A DNA stretch of 64,000 nt from Exophiala sp. HKRS030 (GCA_023897205.1 JAHWDD010000008.1:3162001-3226000); one strand, 5' to 3'; shown: positions 11,941 to 22,850, counted from the first letter of the stretch. Translations and numbers: made by a program. The notes: a model not told the origin generated them from the sequence alone.

Positions 11941-14513
11941 TCATACACGATCCTTCTCCAGCAGTTCGGCGTAAATACTCAGGGATTCGCCGATGAGGTT
12001 GACAGTCTGCCACACGCTTCTTGACTGATAGAGCTTCGCCCAAAGTCTAACCACCATGGCGCTCAGCCTATGTTTCTGCTCAAGAATGCTTTCGTAGCTT
12101 GCCTTGTACTTGTCCTCGGCGACCAGCTGCATCGTGAAATCCAGGACTCTCTGCTCGGCCGCCGTAACATCCGTCAAGGATAGAGCGGTGACTGAATCAA
12201 GCCACTTGGCCAGTAGGACTGCACACTCGAGGGAACACAGAGCGTGTTGATTTGACCAGTGGATCATTTGGGTTCGTGCGACGTAGTTGATTCCCAGCTT
12301 CACGGGAATACTGAGGGCGTGTGCGCAATGCAAGGCTGCACGAGTCATTTGATCGCCACGTCTCGCTTTGGGGGATTGGTGTAGAGAATGCGCGACTTGT
12401 TGGGGGTCCCAGCTGTTCAACGATCTCGTAGGGCCAAAGTTCATATTGAGTCGAATGTAGGCTAGGCGAAGGAGTGCCGTGGACGTGAACGTCAGAGGGC
12501 CGTGAGGATTGAGGGGGTCCATGGAAGATTCTTTGTTCAACTCCCAAAAGTTTGTCCACCGTTTCAGCGCGCGTTCGAAAATTTTCATTTCTTCCTTGGA
12601 GAGGCTATTATCCTCAATTCCTCCCTCGACCACGGGCATCCGACCATTTCTCACCAACCATATTTGTTGGATGACGGCGTGGATCAGACCGTAACAACCC
12701 AAAGCCGACACCTTTGGTTGGGGACACGTCGGCTGGTGCTGGTGCTTGTTGGTGAACAGACTTGAGTAGGCTTCTTTGAAATCACGTCGGTCCGTCCCCG
12801 ACTCGGCACGAGCTTCTCTCCAAGCTTGTTCACTGCTTGCCCTCCATTCCTTTTCGGAGCATGGAAGTTCGAAATTCGCTTCGTTGGTGAGCATCATCGG
12901 CGGGAGGTCAAACAAAATTGTGTGCAGGTTGAAGAAACAAAATATTACCAGATACGTTCTCTTCAGCGTCTCCAGATGTATCCACGACATCCAGTCATCT
13001 GAAGCTGACGCGTTTGTTGAAGCGCTGCCGCTTCTGCTGTTCTCCCTAACGATCGAGTGTAAAATACTTCGTATAGATAATGCATCGGCTGCCGCTGGCT
13101 CATGTTTGTACCATGAAGAAACCGCAATCAGGAGCAAAAGTGTCTGCATCATTTGCATCACAAAAGATGTTTGGTCCTTTTTCTGTGTTTCGCCGGACTC
13201 ACCAGCACTGGCGAATGTTTGATGTCGACTAATTCGTTCCAGTGCCACCGACCTTGCGACGCGATAGAGCTCAACACCAAGTTCGGGTTCCATGGTATAA
13301 CGTGCACCGAGAGCTGTGATGGCCAGAAGTAACTCGGCGTGGATCGAATCCAGTTTAAGAGTTGGCACATGGAAGAATGGATAGTGATCGTGGAAATTCT
13401 GAAAATAACCTGCAACTAGGCGCGACAAAGCGTGCCGCGAGGGAAGCACAAAGTTGCTGTCTATGCAACCAACAAATGTCGCCAATTCCTCGAGAACACT
13501 CTGTCGACATTCGGACGAGACAAAAAGTTGACCACTGTGTTGTCTGGGCTCTGTCTGGTCTTCTGGGCGACGGCCTGGCGTTGACCTTGCCTCTGGTTCA
13601 AGAGATGGAAGACGGGAGCAATATCTAGATAATGAAGACTGCACCGTAGGAGCTTCTGATACAGAAGACGGCCCGAAAGGTGCTACGACAGCGGTGTACC
13701 CTGGCTGTGGCAGAGTCAGACTGGGGCCTTTCGTTGCGATGTCCACCATGAAAATTGAAGGTGATCCCGGCGTTGAATATATAGCTGGGAGAGGCTGGTG
13801 CGTCAGAGAGAAAGGGTGGGCCTGGCTCGGTACACTGTCCATGAACATGCCAAAATCCTGTGCAAAGGGGTCAAAGTGACAGCTCTCGAGACTTGGATCG
13901 TAGTCATAGTTGATTGTTTCTCCAGAGAATGAAGTATCGTGTGTCTGCTCCGGGTCAACGCCATTAAGGTCTTCGAGCAGGATCTGTGAGGAGGAACGAA
14001 CATCAGGCTGCACTCCATGCGTGGGCTGTGAGAGCTCAATACAGTCTGGGACCTGGGTGGAGGTGCCCGGGGTTTCCTGGAACGATGGTTGTACACCGAC
14101 ATCGGAGGACGTGAGTGACCAGTTGAGGATAATGGATGAGTTGGCCGAGTCCAGATCTGAGCTTTGATTTGGAAAATTGAAGGTTTCAGACTGATGAGTC
14201 AGTCGAACATGTCTTGTCAACAGATCTCTATCCTCAGGTTAGAGTCGGAGAAAGAGCAGGGTAGAGTGTGGACGGGCTTTCTTGTGAACGCTTTTGAACA
14301 GTTGGAGCATTTAAAGGGCTTCTCCTTTGTGTCTAGTATTCATAATTAGTAGTGTATGATGAAGAGCCAATGCGGTGCCTTCTTACGCGATCTTTCATGC
14401 CGCTGAAGATGCTCTAGGCGAGCAAACCACCGGTCGCAGCGATGACACCGATGAGTTTTCTGGGCACTAGTCGATCCGGAAGGCATTTTGGCTTGCAACA
14501 CTGCTGACTTCAT
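11941..14513 (-). CDS. C2H2 zinc-finger transcription factor with fungal_trans domain
   Basis: A nuclear regulator combining two N-terminal C2H2 fingers with a fungal-specific transcription factor domain. Finger 1 reads CHRCDRWFARLEHLQRHERSH, split by a normal intron after HERS. Finger 2 begins KPFKCSNCSKAFTR and ends DLLTRHVRLTH. A large exon of about 750 residues follows, with a Ser/Pro/Gln-rich linker and the helical domain from about 13500 to 12000 (VAGYFQNFHDHYPFFHVPTL, then LKRTYLVIFCFFNLH). The start is uncertain; I chose the ATG at 14513, which leaves a short basic leader, and 14486 or 14666 are alternatives in the same frame. The junction inside finger 2 lacks a GT donor in the right phase. 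It is restored only with an unusual GC donor or another solution. The gene is divergent from the alcohol dehydrogenase at 15045. Confidence 0.87.
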
Positions 14514-15044
14514 GTTAAGCTGGGGTTGGTGAGAAGCATGTTGATTTTGGGGAAATAGGAGGACGTATACCCTCTTTTTAAGAAGCTGGAGAGTCCTTAC
14601 CGAGAATGGTGTCTCTCCAAATTGGAGACTCAAAAAAGCCGACCATGTTCGGAGTATGTCACTCACAATGCTATTTGTCCATCTCCGCTATTTGGAAACC
14701 ATACGTTCGTAAGCATGAGCGAGGAAAAGAATGTCATAGACACGCTAGGTGTCCTTTCTGTGGTCCATTGTAAGCACGACAGTGAGGCAGTCATCGTAGA
14801 TCTGAGAAAAATCCGCAGAGTGGAACGGAAGACTTCAATCATGCCGTCGGCCTCTCGAAAGTTGGCTGTCAACTCCATTTTGGGGTTCTTCAAGGCTCAT
14901 CTGAGGCTTTGATCTCTTGATTGCTTAGGATTCCAACAAGAGTGTTGCTTGTCTGGATTGATATTCCACCTAGATCCAAAAGAGTTATTTGACGGATTTC
15001 GCATTGTTGGAAGCGTCCTTCAAGACACGCGTCAGACACAAATC
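14514..15044. promoter_or_regulatory. Divergent region, C2H2 regulator / second alcohol dehydrogenase
   Basis: This 531-bp gap separates the two chosen start codons. The dehydrogenase frame is open upstream to an in-frame ATG at 14949, and the regulator frame to 14666, so both starts may be longer. Otherwise no feature is recognised. Confidence 0.4.
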
Positions 15045-16175
15045 ATGTCAATCACATCGACCATGCGTGCACAGGTACTAGAGGCATTCAATCAGCCATA
15101 CATATTCAAAAAGATTCCGAAGCCATCAAGTCCCAAAGGTCATGAGCTTCTTGTCAAGGTTGAAGCAGCATCATACTGCCATACCGATGCCGTCTTTGCG
15201 TCTGGTGCAATGTGGCAGACTCTTCCTCGTGTAGGATCGCATGAATTTGCGGGCACTATAGTGGCTTTGGGTGAGGCTGTTTCGCCGGATCAAAATCTCC
15301 AAGTTGGTCTTCCAGTCGGTGTACCAGGAAGAGCGTTTCATCCTTGCGGCAAATGTTACGAATGTACCAACAACGACGGTGACCCCGATGGGTATGGCGT
15401 GTGGTGTACCAAGGCTGGAAATCTAGGTCTTGCCTGTGACGGAGGTTTTGAGGAATACTGCCTAGTCGATTCACGCCAAGTTGCACCAATCCCATCAAAT
15501 ATGACAGCCGTTGAGACAGCACCTCTTATGTGTGCGGGTGTGACCATCTGGAATGCCCTACAGACAGCAAGAGTACGAATGGAGACCGGAGGCGGTATAG
15601 GGAAGACTATCGCCATATCGGGAGCAGGAGGTGGTTTGGGGCATCTAGGAGTGCAATTCGCTGTCAAACTGGGCTGCAAAGTCATTGCAATCGACACAAG
15701 CGACGCAGCTTTGGATCTCCTCAAAGGTATTGTGCAAGACCTTGGACCTTGGGGAGTGAATGTCTCCATTGTAGACGCCAGAAAGCAGACTGCGGAACAA
15801 ACTCGATCTGCCATAAGTCAACCTCGGGCTGGCCTGGAAGATGAGGTTGGCGCAGATGCAGTCCTGATCCTTCCAGAAGCCCAACAAGCATTTGACTATG
15901 GCATGAAACTGCTCCGAAACCACGGCATCTGTGTGATGGTCAGTTTTCCCAAAGACGGGCTTCATTTTCACCCACGCGACTTGGTCTTTCGCCATATTTC
16001 TATGGTTGGTGTTTTGGTGGGAAGGAATCGACAGCTCAGAGCCATGTTGAATTTTGCAGCAAAAGAAGGAGTCAGAGCAAGGGTGACAACGTATAAGCTG
16101 GAGCAGCTCAATCAGTTGGTCGCTGATTACCATCAAGGTGCGAGCGGAAAGTTGGTGGTGGACATGTCAAAATAG
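15045..16175 (+). CDS. Zinc-type alcohol dehydrogenase (MDR family), intronless
   Basis: A medium-chain NAD(P)-dependent alcohol dehydrogenase, close in layout to yeast-type or cinnamyl-alcohol dehydrogenases. It is a single exon of about 376 residues from the ATG at 15045. ATGs at 15063 and 14949 share the frame. The catalytic zinc ligands are in ASYCHTD and GSHEFAG. The structural site is CGKCYEC followed by a fourth Cys only after NNDGDPDGYGVW. The last spacing is thus 13 residues instead of the usual seven. The nucleotide-binding motif is SGAGGGLGHLGVQ. The C-terminal segment EGVRARVTTYKLEQLNQL is typical of the family. The unusual loop suggests a distinct subfamily. The substrate is unknown. 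The neighbouring divergent C2H2 gene is a candidate regulator. Confidence 0.9.
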   Translation: MSITSTMRAQVLEAFNQPYIFKKIPKPSSPKGHELLVKVEAASYCHTDAVFASGAMWQTLPRVGSHEFAGTIVALGEAVSPDQNLQVGLPVGVPGRAFHPCGKCYECTNNDGDPDGYGVWCTKAGNLGLACDGGFEEYCLVDSRQVAPIPSNMTAVETAPLMCAGVTIWNALQTARVRMETGGGIGKTIAISGAGGGLGHLGVQFAVKLGCKVIAIDTSDAALDLLKGIVQDLGPWGVNVSIVDARKQTAEQTRSAISQPRAGLEDEVGADAVLILPEAQQAFDYGMKLLRNHGICVMVSFPKDGLHFHPRDLVFRHISMVGVLVGRNRQLRAMLNFAAKEGVRARVTTYKLEQLNQLVADYHQGASGKLVVDMSK

Positions 16176-16361
16176 CTTGTGATGGCTTCTCATCACGGTA
16201 CACGAAGATATAAGGCATGGAAACATTGACATTTAGACCGTAGAGAAAGAAGAATGATCACACAGAAGTGTCTGTATTCGCAAGCTGAGAGGGTTTATTT
16301 TCTACGTACCGATCAGCTGTTTATTGTCTTACTCTTCTTCAGATGATTCGCGTTTCATTCT

Positions 16362-16919
16362 TCAACTCGCTCTCACTATGTCCTCAATCCGATCCATTAA
16401 ATGATGACTGACCCAGAAGAAGGCAATAGACAACAGTCCCATCGAGAACAGGACCAATGTCGCCATGACGAGATTATAAACCTCGCTTGATTCCATGTTT
16501 GGGATACTCTCCGATATTGAGCCCTCCTCTTCCTTATTGCAATCAGCCTTGCGTTTCGTTCGTTTCGTACCCTACACCACATCAACATTGTTTCGGAGTC
16601 TGGAAGATTCGGAGGAACAACGAGAAGATCACACGTACCTCTACAGTCCCGATACATAAGTCTGGAAGCATAGATCGAGCCTCTCTACTGTGACTTGCCA
16701 CTTCGAAAAGTTCAGTCACATCTGTTCCACCTTGGTCCAGCAAGAGTTCTGCGCCGCCACTTTACATTTGAGAACACGGATGTTTTCAAGAGGTTGGGTT
16801 GCTTACGGGTGCTGGTGCTGAAAATATGTGACATCGTACACTCTCTGACCTATCACAACATACAGGTCATCTATTGTATTGTGGCTGCTAATGTCGTCCC
16901 ACGGAGGATACAGCGCCAT
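16362..16919 (-). CDS. Cytochrome b5, tail-anchored
   Basis: Heme protein that passes electrons from reductases to P450s, desaturases or hydroxylases at the ER. It is split into three short exons: 16807-16919, 16639-16759 and 16362-16571, with introns of 47 and 67 bp. The joined product has 147 residues. The heme-binding motif is HQHPGG with axial His37 and the second axial His61 (EVASHS), 24 residues apart as in known cytochromes b5. The lead-in LYVVIGQRVYDVTYF and the following LLLDQGGTDVTELF fit the family. A basic/acidic linker (TKRTKRKADCNKEEE) leads to a hydrophobic helix at about residues 112-132 and a short polar tail, which indicates a C-terminal membrane anchor. The lead sequence before residue 7 is shorter than usual. 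It lies about 1.9 kb from a P450, so it may be its electron donor. Confidence 0.87.
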
Positions 16920-17368
16920 CTTTGCAGACTGATCACGACGCGATATGTCTATCGAGGAAAAGCAATGATCGATCACGGGAAGCGATTACACAAATGGGAA
17001 GAGTGGCATTAATAATTCGACAACCCTTGAACAGGGCATGCAGAAGTATGCTTGATGGTCAAACTGGTTGGACTGTTGAGAGGATGTCATTCTGAAGCTC
17101 CACTTTTGTTCTACGCCAGATACGACAGAGGTGAGTACGCAGACATGACCTTCGTCGAGCCGAGTCATATTGCTGTTGCAACGTTGAGAGGAAGGAACGG
17201 CATTGAGACCCCAATTTGGAGGACCAAGGTATGTATGTACAGTCTGATCTCGCGGACGAACTCCGCTCCTATGGCCAATGACCTATCGGAGAACGGACTA
17301 CCGGTATTGCTCACATTGGCTCAATTACCTCTAATTTGATGTTATAGTCTACACGAATCCATGCTTGT
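16920..17368. other. Intergenic region upstream of cytochrome b5
   Basis: These 449 bp lie between the cytochrome b5 start and the 3' end of the 2-hydroxyacid dehydrogenase. A plus-strand frame at 17052-17339 resembles nothing known. The cytochrome b5 promoter should be here. Confidence 0.4.
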
Positions 17369-18430
17369 TCAATTGAGCTTTGTGGGTAGCTCCTTTCCAT
17401 CAAGCCATAGTTCCAGGTTGGTTGCCGTGTCTTCATACCATCGGTTCATGACCCCTTCCTCCACATATCCCATGTGAGGACTCAAAAGAACTGTACTCCT
17501 CCCGTCTGCTCCCCATTTTGTGCATCTCCATGGACTATCCATTGGCAATGGCTCCTCATTGTATACGTCCAGAGCCGCCCCTTTGATCTTTCCGGCATTC
17601 AGCTTGCTCAGCAGAGCTTTTTCGTTGACAAGAGGACCTCTCGATGTGTTGACCAGGAATGCAGTGGACTTCATGAGGCTCAATTCGTCCTCTCCTAGGA
17701 TATTTCGACTTCGATCTGAGAGTACATAGTGTATGCTGAGCACGTCGGCTTCTGCCACCAAGGCTGCCTTACTCTTTGCGACCTGGAACGTGCCTCTGGG
17801 AAGATTGAATGACTCGGCCTTTCTATCCACCATTTCTTGGGTGAGATTGCTTGACCATGCCAAAATCTCCATTCCAAATGCATACGCCCCGACTGAAGCG
17901 ACCCGTGCCCCCAGATTGCCAAAGCCCAACAATCCCAAGGTCTTGCCTTTCAGACCTATGGCAGGGGAAATCTCCCAAAGGCCATTCTTCACTGCAGCAT
18001 CATCACGAGCAATATTCCTAGCGAGCCCTAGGATAAGAGCCCAACAATGTTGCAACGTCGAGTCGATTGAAGTAGGAGGTGTCTTTTCGTCCCCTTTTCC
18101 AAGCCCCCTTGCTCCTGCGACTATGATTTCATGTTGGGTACACGCGTCCAGGTCAATGGCGGAGTTCTTCATGCCGGTTGTTAGCAAAAGTTTTAGGTTT
18201 GGCAGTGACTGGATGACCCCCTTGGGTAACGGAGTTCGCTCTCGCATCGTCGATATGACTGTGAATGGTTTCAGGAGTAGCACCAGCCTTTCTTTTTCTT
18301 CATTTGATCGAGGGTTGATTGTGTCTTGAAACACTTCTACTGATATCTTGTGTTCCAGGTGTTTGAACTTGGCTGCAGCGATACCTTGATAGTCGTCGAG
18401 AACTGCAACTTTGATTGCGCTTGATGCCAT
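17369..18430 (-). CDS. D-isomer-specific 2-hydroxyacid dehydrogenase, NAD-binding
   Basis: Predicted to reduce a 2-oxoacid to a D-2-hydroxyacid, or the reverse, with NAD(P)H. It is a single exon of 353 residues. The N-terminal half holds the substrate-binding lobe with TMRERTPLP and LKLLLTTGMKN. The Rossmann motif is LGLLGFGNLGARVAS. The catalytic Arg lies in LVNTSRGPLVNEKAL and the catalytic His in LLSPHMGYVEEG. The Glu of the usual triad should be in GAALDVYNEEPL. Length and order match the family. The C-terminal KLN is not a peroxisomal signal. The gene is divergent from the CYP504-like P450, which hints at work on an aromatic or branched acid. The substrate cannot be read from sequence. 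Confidence 0.9.
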   Translation of the reverse strand: MASSAIKVAVLDDYQGIAAAKFKHLEHKISVEVFQDTINPRSNEEKERLVLLLKPFTVISTMRERTPLPKGVIQSLPNLKLLLTTGMKNSAIDLDACTQHEIIVAGARGLGKGDEKTPPTSIDSTLQHCWALILGLARNIARDDAAVKNGLWEISPAIGLKGKTLGLLGFGNLGARVASVGAYAFGMEILAWSSNLTQEMVDRKAESFNLPRGTFQVAKSKAALVAEADVLSIHYVLSDRSRNILGEDELSLMKSTAFLVNTSRGPLVNEKALLSKLNAGKIKGAALDVYNEEPLPMDSPWRCTKWGADGRSTVLLSPHMGYVEEGVMNRWYEDTATNLELWLDGKELPTKLN

Positions 18431-18801
18431 TTTGTTTGGTCTTTTTTAATCGAATGTGAGCTCAGTAACACAACGAACCTTATGAGAACACGCCAACTTT
18501 TGTCCAGAAAAGAACATTCCCATTCGGTGTTTCTGCAGTTGGCAAGAATGGCCCACAACACTTCATATTCTACCATTCTCCCCAATTTGGGGATACGAAG
18601 ATCCATATGTTTCCCCGATATGGTAGTTGTTCAGACATTCATGTCATCCAACGTAAGACGGTGGAGAGGAAAAGCTGCTCGAACTTCAAGGGACACAGAT
18701 TTCACTAGATCAGCAAGTACATATTGAAGAAGGATCCCTGAGAACGGAAACATCTGGTGAGCATTTTCTCGAGTGTCCTGATCTACCAGCCTGTCTTCAT
18801 C
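18431..18801. promoter_or_regulatory. Divergent promoter, 2-hydroxyacid dehydrogenase / P450
   Basis: This 371-bp gap between the two start codons presumably drives both genes. No specific motif is assigned. Confidence 0.4.
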
Positions 18802-20599
18802 ATGCATCCTGCCCCGGGTTTCATCCTTGTAGCGTCCATCATCGCACTGCTCATCAGATGGGCGAACAAAACCGACATTCCGAAGATCGAGAACCTGCCA
18901 GAATTGCCCGGTGTGCCCATGTTTGGAAGTTTGTTTCTTCTGGGGAAGCATCATGCAAGAAACTGTGCTAGGTTGGCGAAAGAGTATGGCGATGTGTTTC
19001 AAGTCCGGCTAGGGAACCGTGTAAGTATCTGCTCTGCTTGCCAGAAGAAGACCATCGTTTGTCTGGCTGACTGACGGCGTCGATTGCTCCAGCGCTTCAT
19101 TTATGCGAACTCATTCGAAGCTGTCAAGGAAATCTGGATCAGGAACCAATCTGCTTTGATGTCTCGACCCAAACTTTGGACCTTTGACGTCGTGTCGGAA
19201 ACGCAAGGAGTCTACACTTTGGGCACGTCACCTTGGTCCGAGTCCCTGAAAAAGGCTCGAAAGGCTGCCGCGACAGCATTAAACAGGCAAGCCGTCCAGA
19301 CTTACTTGCCCTTCATCGACCTGGAATGTACGACCAGCATCAATGAGTTGTTTCAAAACGGCAAAAAGAGCTACGATATCGACCCCAACGGGTATTTCCA
19401 ACGCTTCTCCCTCAACATCAGTCTGACCCTGAATTACGGTATTCGCATTCAAGGGACGGTCCATGATCAAATGTTGAACGAGGTCGTCGCGGTCGAACGA
19501 GAGCTTGGAAACATCCGCGGCATCGCGCACGGCTGGCAAGACTATGTGCCCCTGCTTCGACTGTTACCGGGCTACAAGGCAAATGCCATCAAGTTTCGTG
19601 CTCGGAGGGATGAATATCTCCTTGACTTTTACGAACAACTGAAAGAGAGGATGGCCAAAGGGACGGATCATCCTTGTATCGCTGGGAATGTGTTGAAGGA
19701 TCCCGAGGCACAACTGACGGACAGTGAGTTTCGCCGGTGGATAAGCCCTGAGGTGTCGCTGATGGGAGAGTCTAGATGAACTCAAGTCAATCTGTTTGAC
19801 AATGGTCGCCGCCGGACTCGATACTCTGCCAGGAAACATCAACATGACCATCGCTTACCTTTCTTCGGAACATGGTCAGGAAATCCAGGAAAGAATGTAC
19901 GACGAAATTATCAAGTCGTATCCAGACGAGGATCCGTGGGACGCTTGTTTGTACGAAGAAAAGTCTGAATTTGTGGTGTCTTTTGTCAAGGTAAGAAATG
20001 TTTGAGCTCGGAGGTTCATAGCTTGCCACTAAATTGGACAACAGGAGGTTCTTCGTTACTGGTCTACCCTGAATCTGTCCTTCAACCGACAAAGCACCAA
20101 AGATATCACGTACAAAGGAGCATTGATCCCAGCAGGAACTCCATTTCTCATGGTAAGAAAGAATTTGAAGATTACTGTTTGTCCAAACTTCTCACTGCTA
20201 ATATTTTCCCGGGATGTCAAGAACATGTGGGCCGCCAACCACGATCCGGAACATTTCAAGGATCCCATGCGATTCATTCCCGACCGGTTCATGGGTCTCA
20301 GCACCGTGGGTGAAGGTACGCAACATTTTGGTTACGGCGCGGGAACTCGCATGTGTGCCGGTGTCCACCTTGCAAACCGAGAGCTCTATGTCGTCTTCAC
20401 TCGTCTGGTTCTCGCGTTCCGCATCCTCGAGACGACGAATCCCAAAAAGAGACCGATATTGGACACTATCGAATGTAACTCGGTCCCCACGAGCATGGTC
20501 ACTCAACCCAAACCGTTTCAAGTCAGATTCGTCCCTAGAGATTCAAGCCGTTTGGAGGGTTGGGTCAATAGTAGTATGGAGAAGACTGCACATCTGTGA
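18802..20599 (+). CDS. Cytochrome P450, CYP504-like (phenylacetate hydroxylase family)
   Basis: ER membrane monooxygenase most like the CYP504 family. That family includes the phenylacetate 2-hydroxylase and 3-hydroxyphenylacetate 6-hydroxylase of Aspergillus. Five exons join in frame: 18802-19020, 19093-19723, 19776-19990, 20045-20152 and 20222-20599, giving 516 residues. An N-terminal membrane anchor is followed by the proline-rich hinge LPELPGVPMFGS. Family-typical segments include EYGDVFQVRLGNR and KKARKAAATALNRQAVQTY. The I-helix is LTMVAAGLDTLPG, the ExxR is in KEVLRYW and the heme loop is FGYGAGTRMCAG with Cys436. The substrate could be phenylacetate or another aromatic acid. A divergent 2-hydroxyacid dehydrogenase and a nearby cytochrome b5 make a small oxidative unit plausible. 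The final AHL is not read as a peroxisomal signal because the protein is membrane-anchored. Confidence 0.93.
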
Positions 20600-21131
20600 G
20601 AGAAGAGAAAGGAACAAAAAAGATTGCCGAGGTCGGACTGGAAATGGGCACCGGTGGCTGGGAGAGCGGGTACGAATGATCGCCTGAGTGAGGTCTCTGC
20701 AAGTGGGTCAGGTAAACACATATGACATATCGCCGAGCTTGTTTCGCACGTTTTGTCATAGAAAAGTATAATGAACATTCGTTCAATGTCGAAACAATCT
20801 CTAGCTGGGTTGATATAAAATTTTGAGTATCGAATTATAGCTATCTCTATTTGAGTATGTACGCGTTGCAAAACGACTACTTTTTCGGTGCAAACAGCAA
20901 CGGTGCCTTCTCACAGATTAGTGGCTGGTTGGCCGACTCTCAATTAGATGTAAGCATGAGCTCATGTCTATCGCCGCGGAGAGATGGCTGTTATGTATCC
21001 GGTTTGTCTCTCGACGCCAACGACGGTCCTTTTTTGAGTTTTCAGAGAGCGGCCATCAATATATTAGTGACGGTTGATATCGTGTCGTCGTTGCTAAGGT
21101 GGTTGTCCATTCCTTTTAGCACTTTTGGAAT
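20600..21131. other. Intergenic region between convergent genes
   Basis: These 532 bp separate the P450 and FAS1 genes. They are AT-rich near 20760-20860. Nothing coding is recognised. Confidence 0.4.
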
Positions 21132-22136
21132 CTAGAAGAACCCAGGGCCGAGAGGGAAGGCAGGATCACCGTTGCCCTGGGTGGCGTTCTGAGCCTTGAC
21201 GGTGAACTTGGGGTTCATGACCTGGTCAATGACATGAACGACGCCGTTCTTGATGGGCACATCGTTACCCAAGACGCGAGCATTCTGGATGAAGTTTCGT
21301 CGCTGGATGTTGATCTTGATGTCTTGATCTCCCATGGTCTTGAAGGTGGTTCCGTTCTTCCACCCCGACGAGTAGGTGATTTGGTTGGGGACGATGTGGT
21401 ACTTGAGCATGGCGGCCAAGTCGGCCTTGCTGAGACCATAGACGGCCTTTTCGACCTCTCGGAACGCGTCATCTCGGGGAGCAAAGATGGTAACTTGATC
21501 TAAACTCTCGACTTCATCCAACAGACCGGCACGACCAAGGGCGGCGATGAATCTGGTGGCATTCGCGGCCTTGTTGTCCAACTCGTAAGCGACACCTTGG
21601 GGGAGGTTGAGCACGTCGTCAATGGCATAGACGATTCCACCTTTGAACTTCATGTAAGTTGGGGCCTGGGCGAGATAGCCTCTGCCGGAGACAAAGGCGG
21701 TCTCGAAGGTTCGGGTGTCGAAACGACCCATGACGACTTGGCCACCGGGGACAGTGGTCCATGGCTTTTGCTTGACAGCGGTCTTGTAGGGGGCAAAGGT
21801 GGTTGACAGGTTGGTGTGGACGCCATCGAGGATGTGGTATCCAATGACGGCCTGCAAGTAGTCGATGCCGGCCAACTCCCATTCCTCGTAGTATCGAGTA
21901 TCCCAAGGGAATAGTCTCAGGGCGATGTCGCTTGGTGCGAGGATGGTGACGTTGGTGAGACTGTTCAATGCACTGGCAAGAGCAGGAACCTGGCCGACAT
22001 TCTCGCTGAGGTAGTGGAACCCAGCTGTCTTGTTGAGAAGGGTAAGCAGGTCCATGTTCGAGGTGTCTGGGAGCTGGAGAGGCGCAGCCAGGACCGAAGC
22101 AGCCAAGGCTGAGATGGCGAGGACCTTGTTCAACAT
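21132..22136 (-). CDS. Secreted fasciclin (FAS1) domain protein
   Basis: An extracellular or cell-wall protein of the fasciclin fold, often involved in adhesion. It is a single exon of 334 residues. A signal peptide is evident (MLNKVLAISALAASVLAAP). Two FAS1 domains follow, roughly residues 30-180 and 185-315. The first has the H1-like segment VTILAPSDIALRL and the YH motif in VIGYHILDGV. The second has VTIFAPRDDAF and MLKYHIVPN, ending in the H2-like VVHVIDQVMNPK. Several N-x-S/T sites suggest glycosylation. No GPI-anchor tail is apparent; the C-terminus is short and not strongly hydrophobic. The specific role is unknown. Confidence 0.93.
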   Translation of the reverse strand: MLNKVLAISALAASVLAAPLQLPDTSNMDLLTLLNKTAGFHYLSENVGQVPALASALNSLTNVTILAPSDIALRLFPWDTRYYEEWELAGIDYLQAVIGYHILDGVHTNLSTTFAPYKTAVKQKPWTTVPGGQVVMGRFDTRTFETAFVSGRGYLAQAPTYMKFKGGIVYAIDDVLNLPQGVAYELDNKAANATRFIAALGRAGLLDEVESLDQVTIFAPRDDAFREVEKAVYGLSKADLAAMLKYHIVPNQITYSSGWKNGTTFKTMGDQDIKINIQRRNFIQNARVLGNDVPIKNGVVHVIDQVMNPKFTVKAQNATQGNGDPAFPLGPGFF

Positions 22137-22850
22137 TTTGGATTGGTTGACGTTCTCGTTTGAGGTTTCCGAGATAAGTTAGACAAGAAATTGCAGATGT
22201 ACAAGGAAAAGGAAGACGAGTTCAGATGAGCTGCCCAGGGTAGGGTGATTTATAGGTCTCTCGCATCCTCTTTCACAAGCTACGGTTGTGGACCTGCACG
22301 TAATGCCCTTACCTTCCAAGAGTATACTATCGAAAACGAACCGAAAGAAAATTCCTTGTTCGGGCTCTTGAACTCGAGCTACCATGGACCAGAGGTTGTG
22401 TGTCTAATCCACACCAGCTACTGTCGGTACAAAAAAGAGGCCGGTTGTAGCGAGTTGATAGCAAGTTGATAGCGGGTTCCAATGGATCTTCGGACTGCCA
22501 GTATTGAGGACGCACGCCATATCGGCTGGCAAAAAACGTGGACCTTGTGGGTCTGGGGACGAAGTTCATGCGCGATATTCAGCGAGAGGACTGACGTTTA
22601 CTGGTGATGACAAGAAACGAGCGGAGCGAGATGGAAGTCTTGCTGTTGGAATGTGGTGTTGTACGTGGTGTTGACAAAGGCAGAAGCGACTTCTGTGAGT
22701 ACCCTAGACCAGGACAAGGCAAGTGCGTTAAGATAAATGCGGCAACTGCGGCGAGTGCTCGATGTGGACTGATGGTTGCTGATAGGCCACCGACTTCGGC
22801 AGAGACTTCGTTCGGCACGAGGGTGGAGTTGTAGTGCGATGCAGAATTTT

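Noticed and set aside
14622..14912. Plus-strand frame opposite the regulator's 5' end as a gene
   Set aside because: No family resemblance. It lies in a divergent promoter and its translation looks random.
20588..20596. P450 C-terminus AHL as a peroxisomal PTS1
   Set aside because: The protein has an N-terminal ER anchor and, as I recall, related CYP504 enzymes have similar His-Leu endings, so it is not read as a targeting signal.
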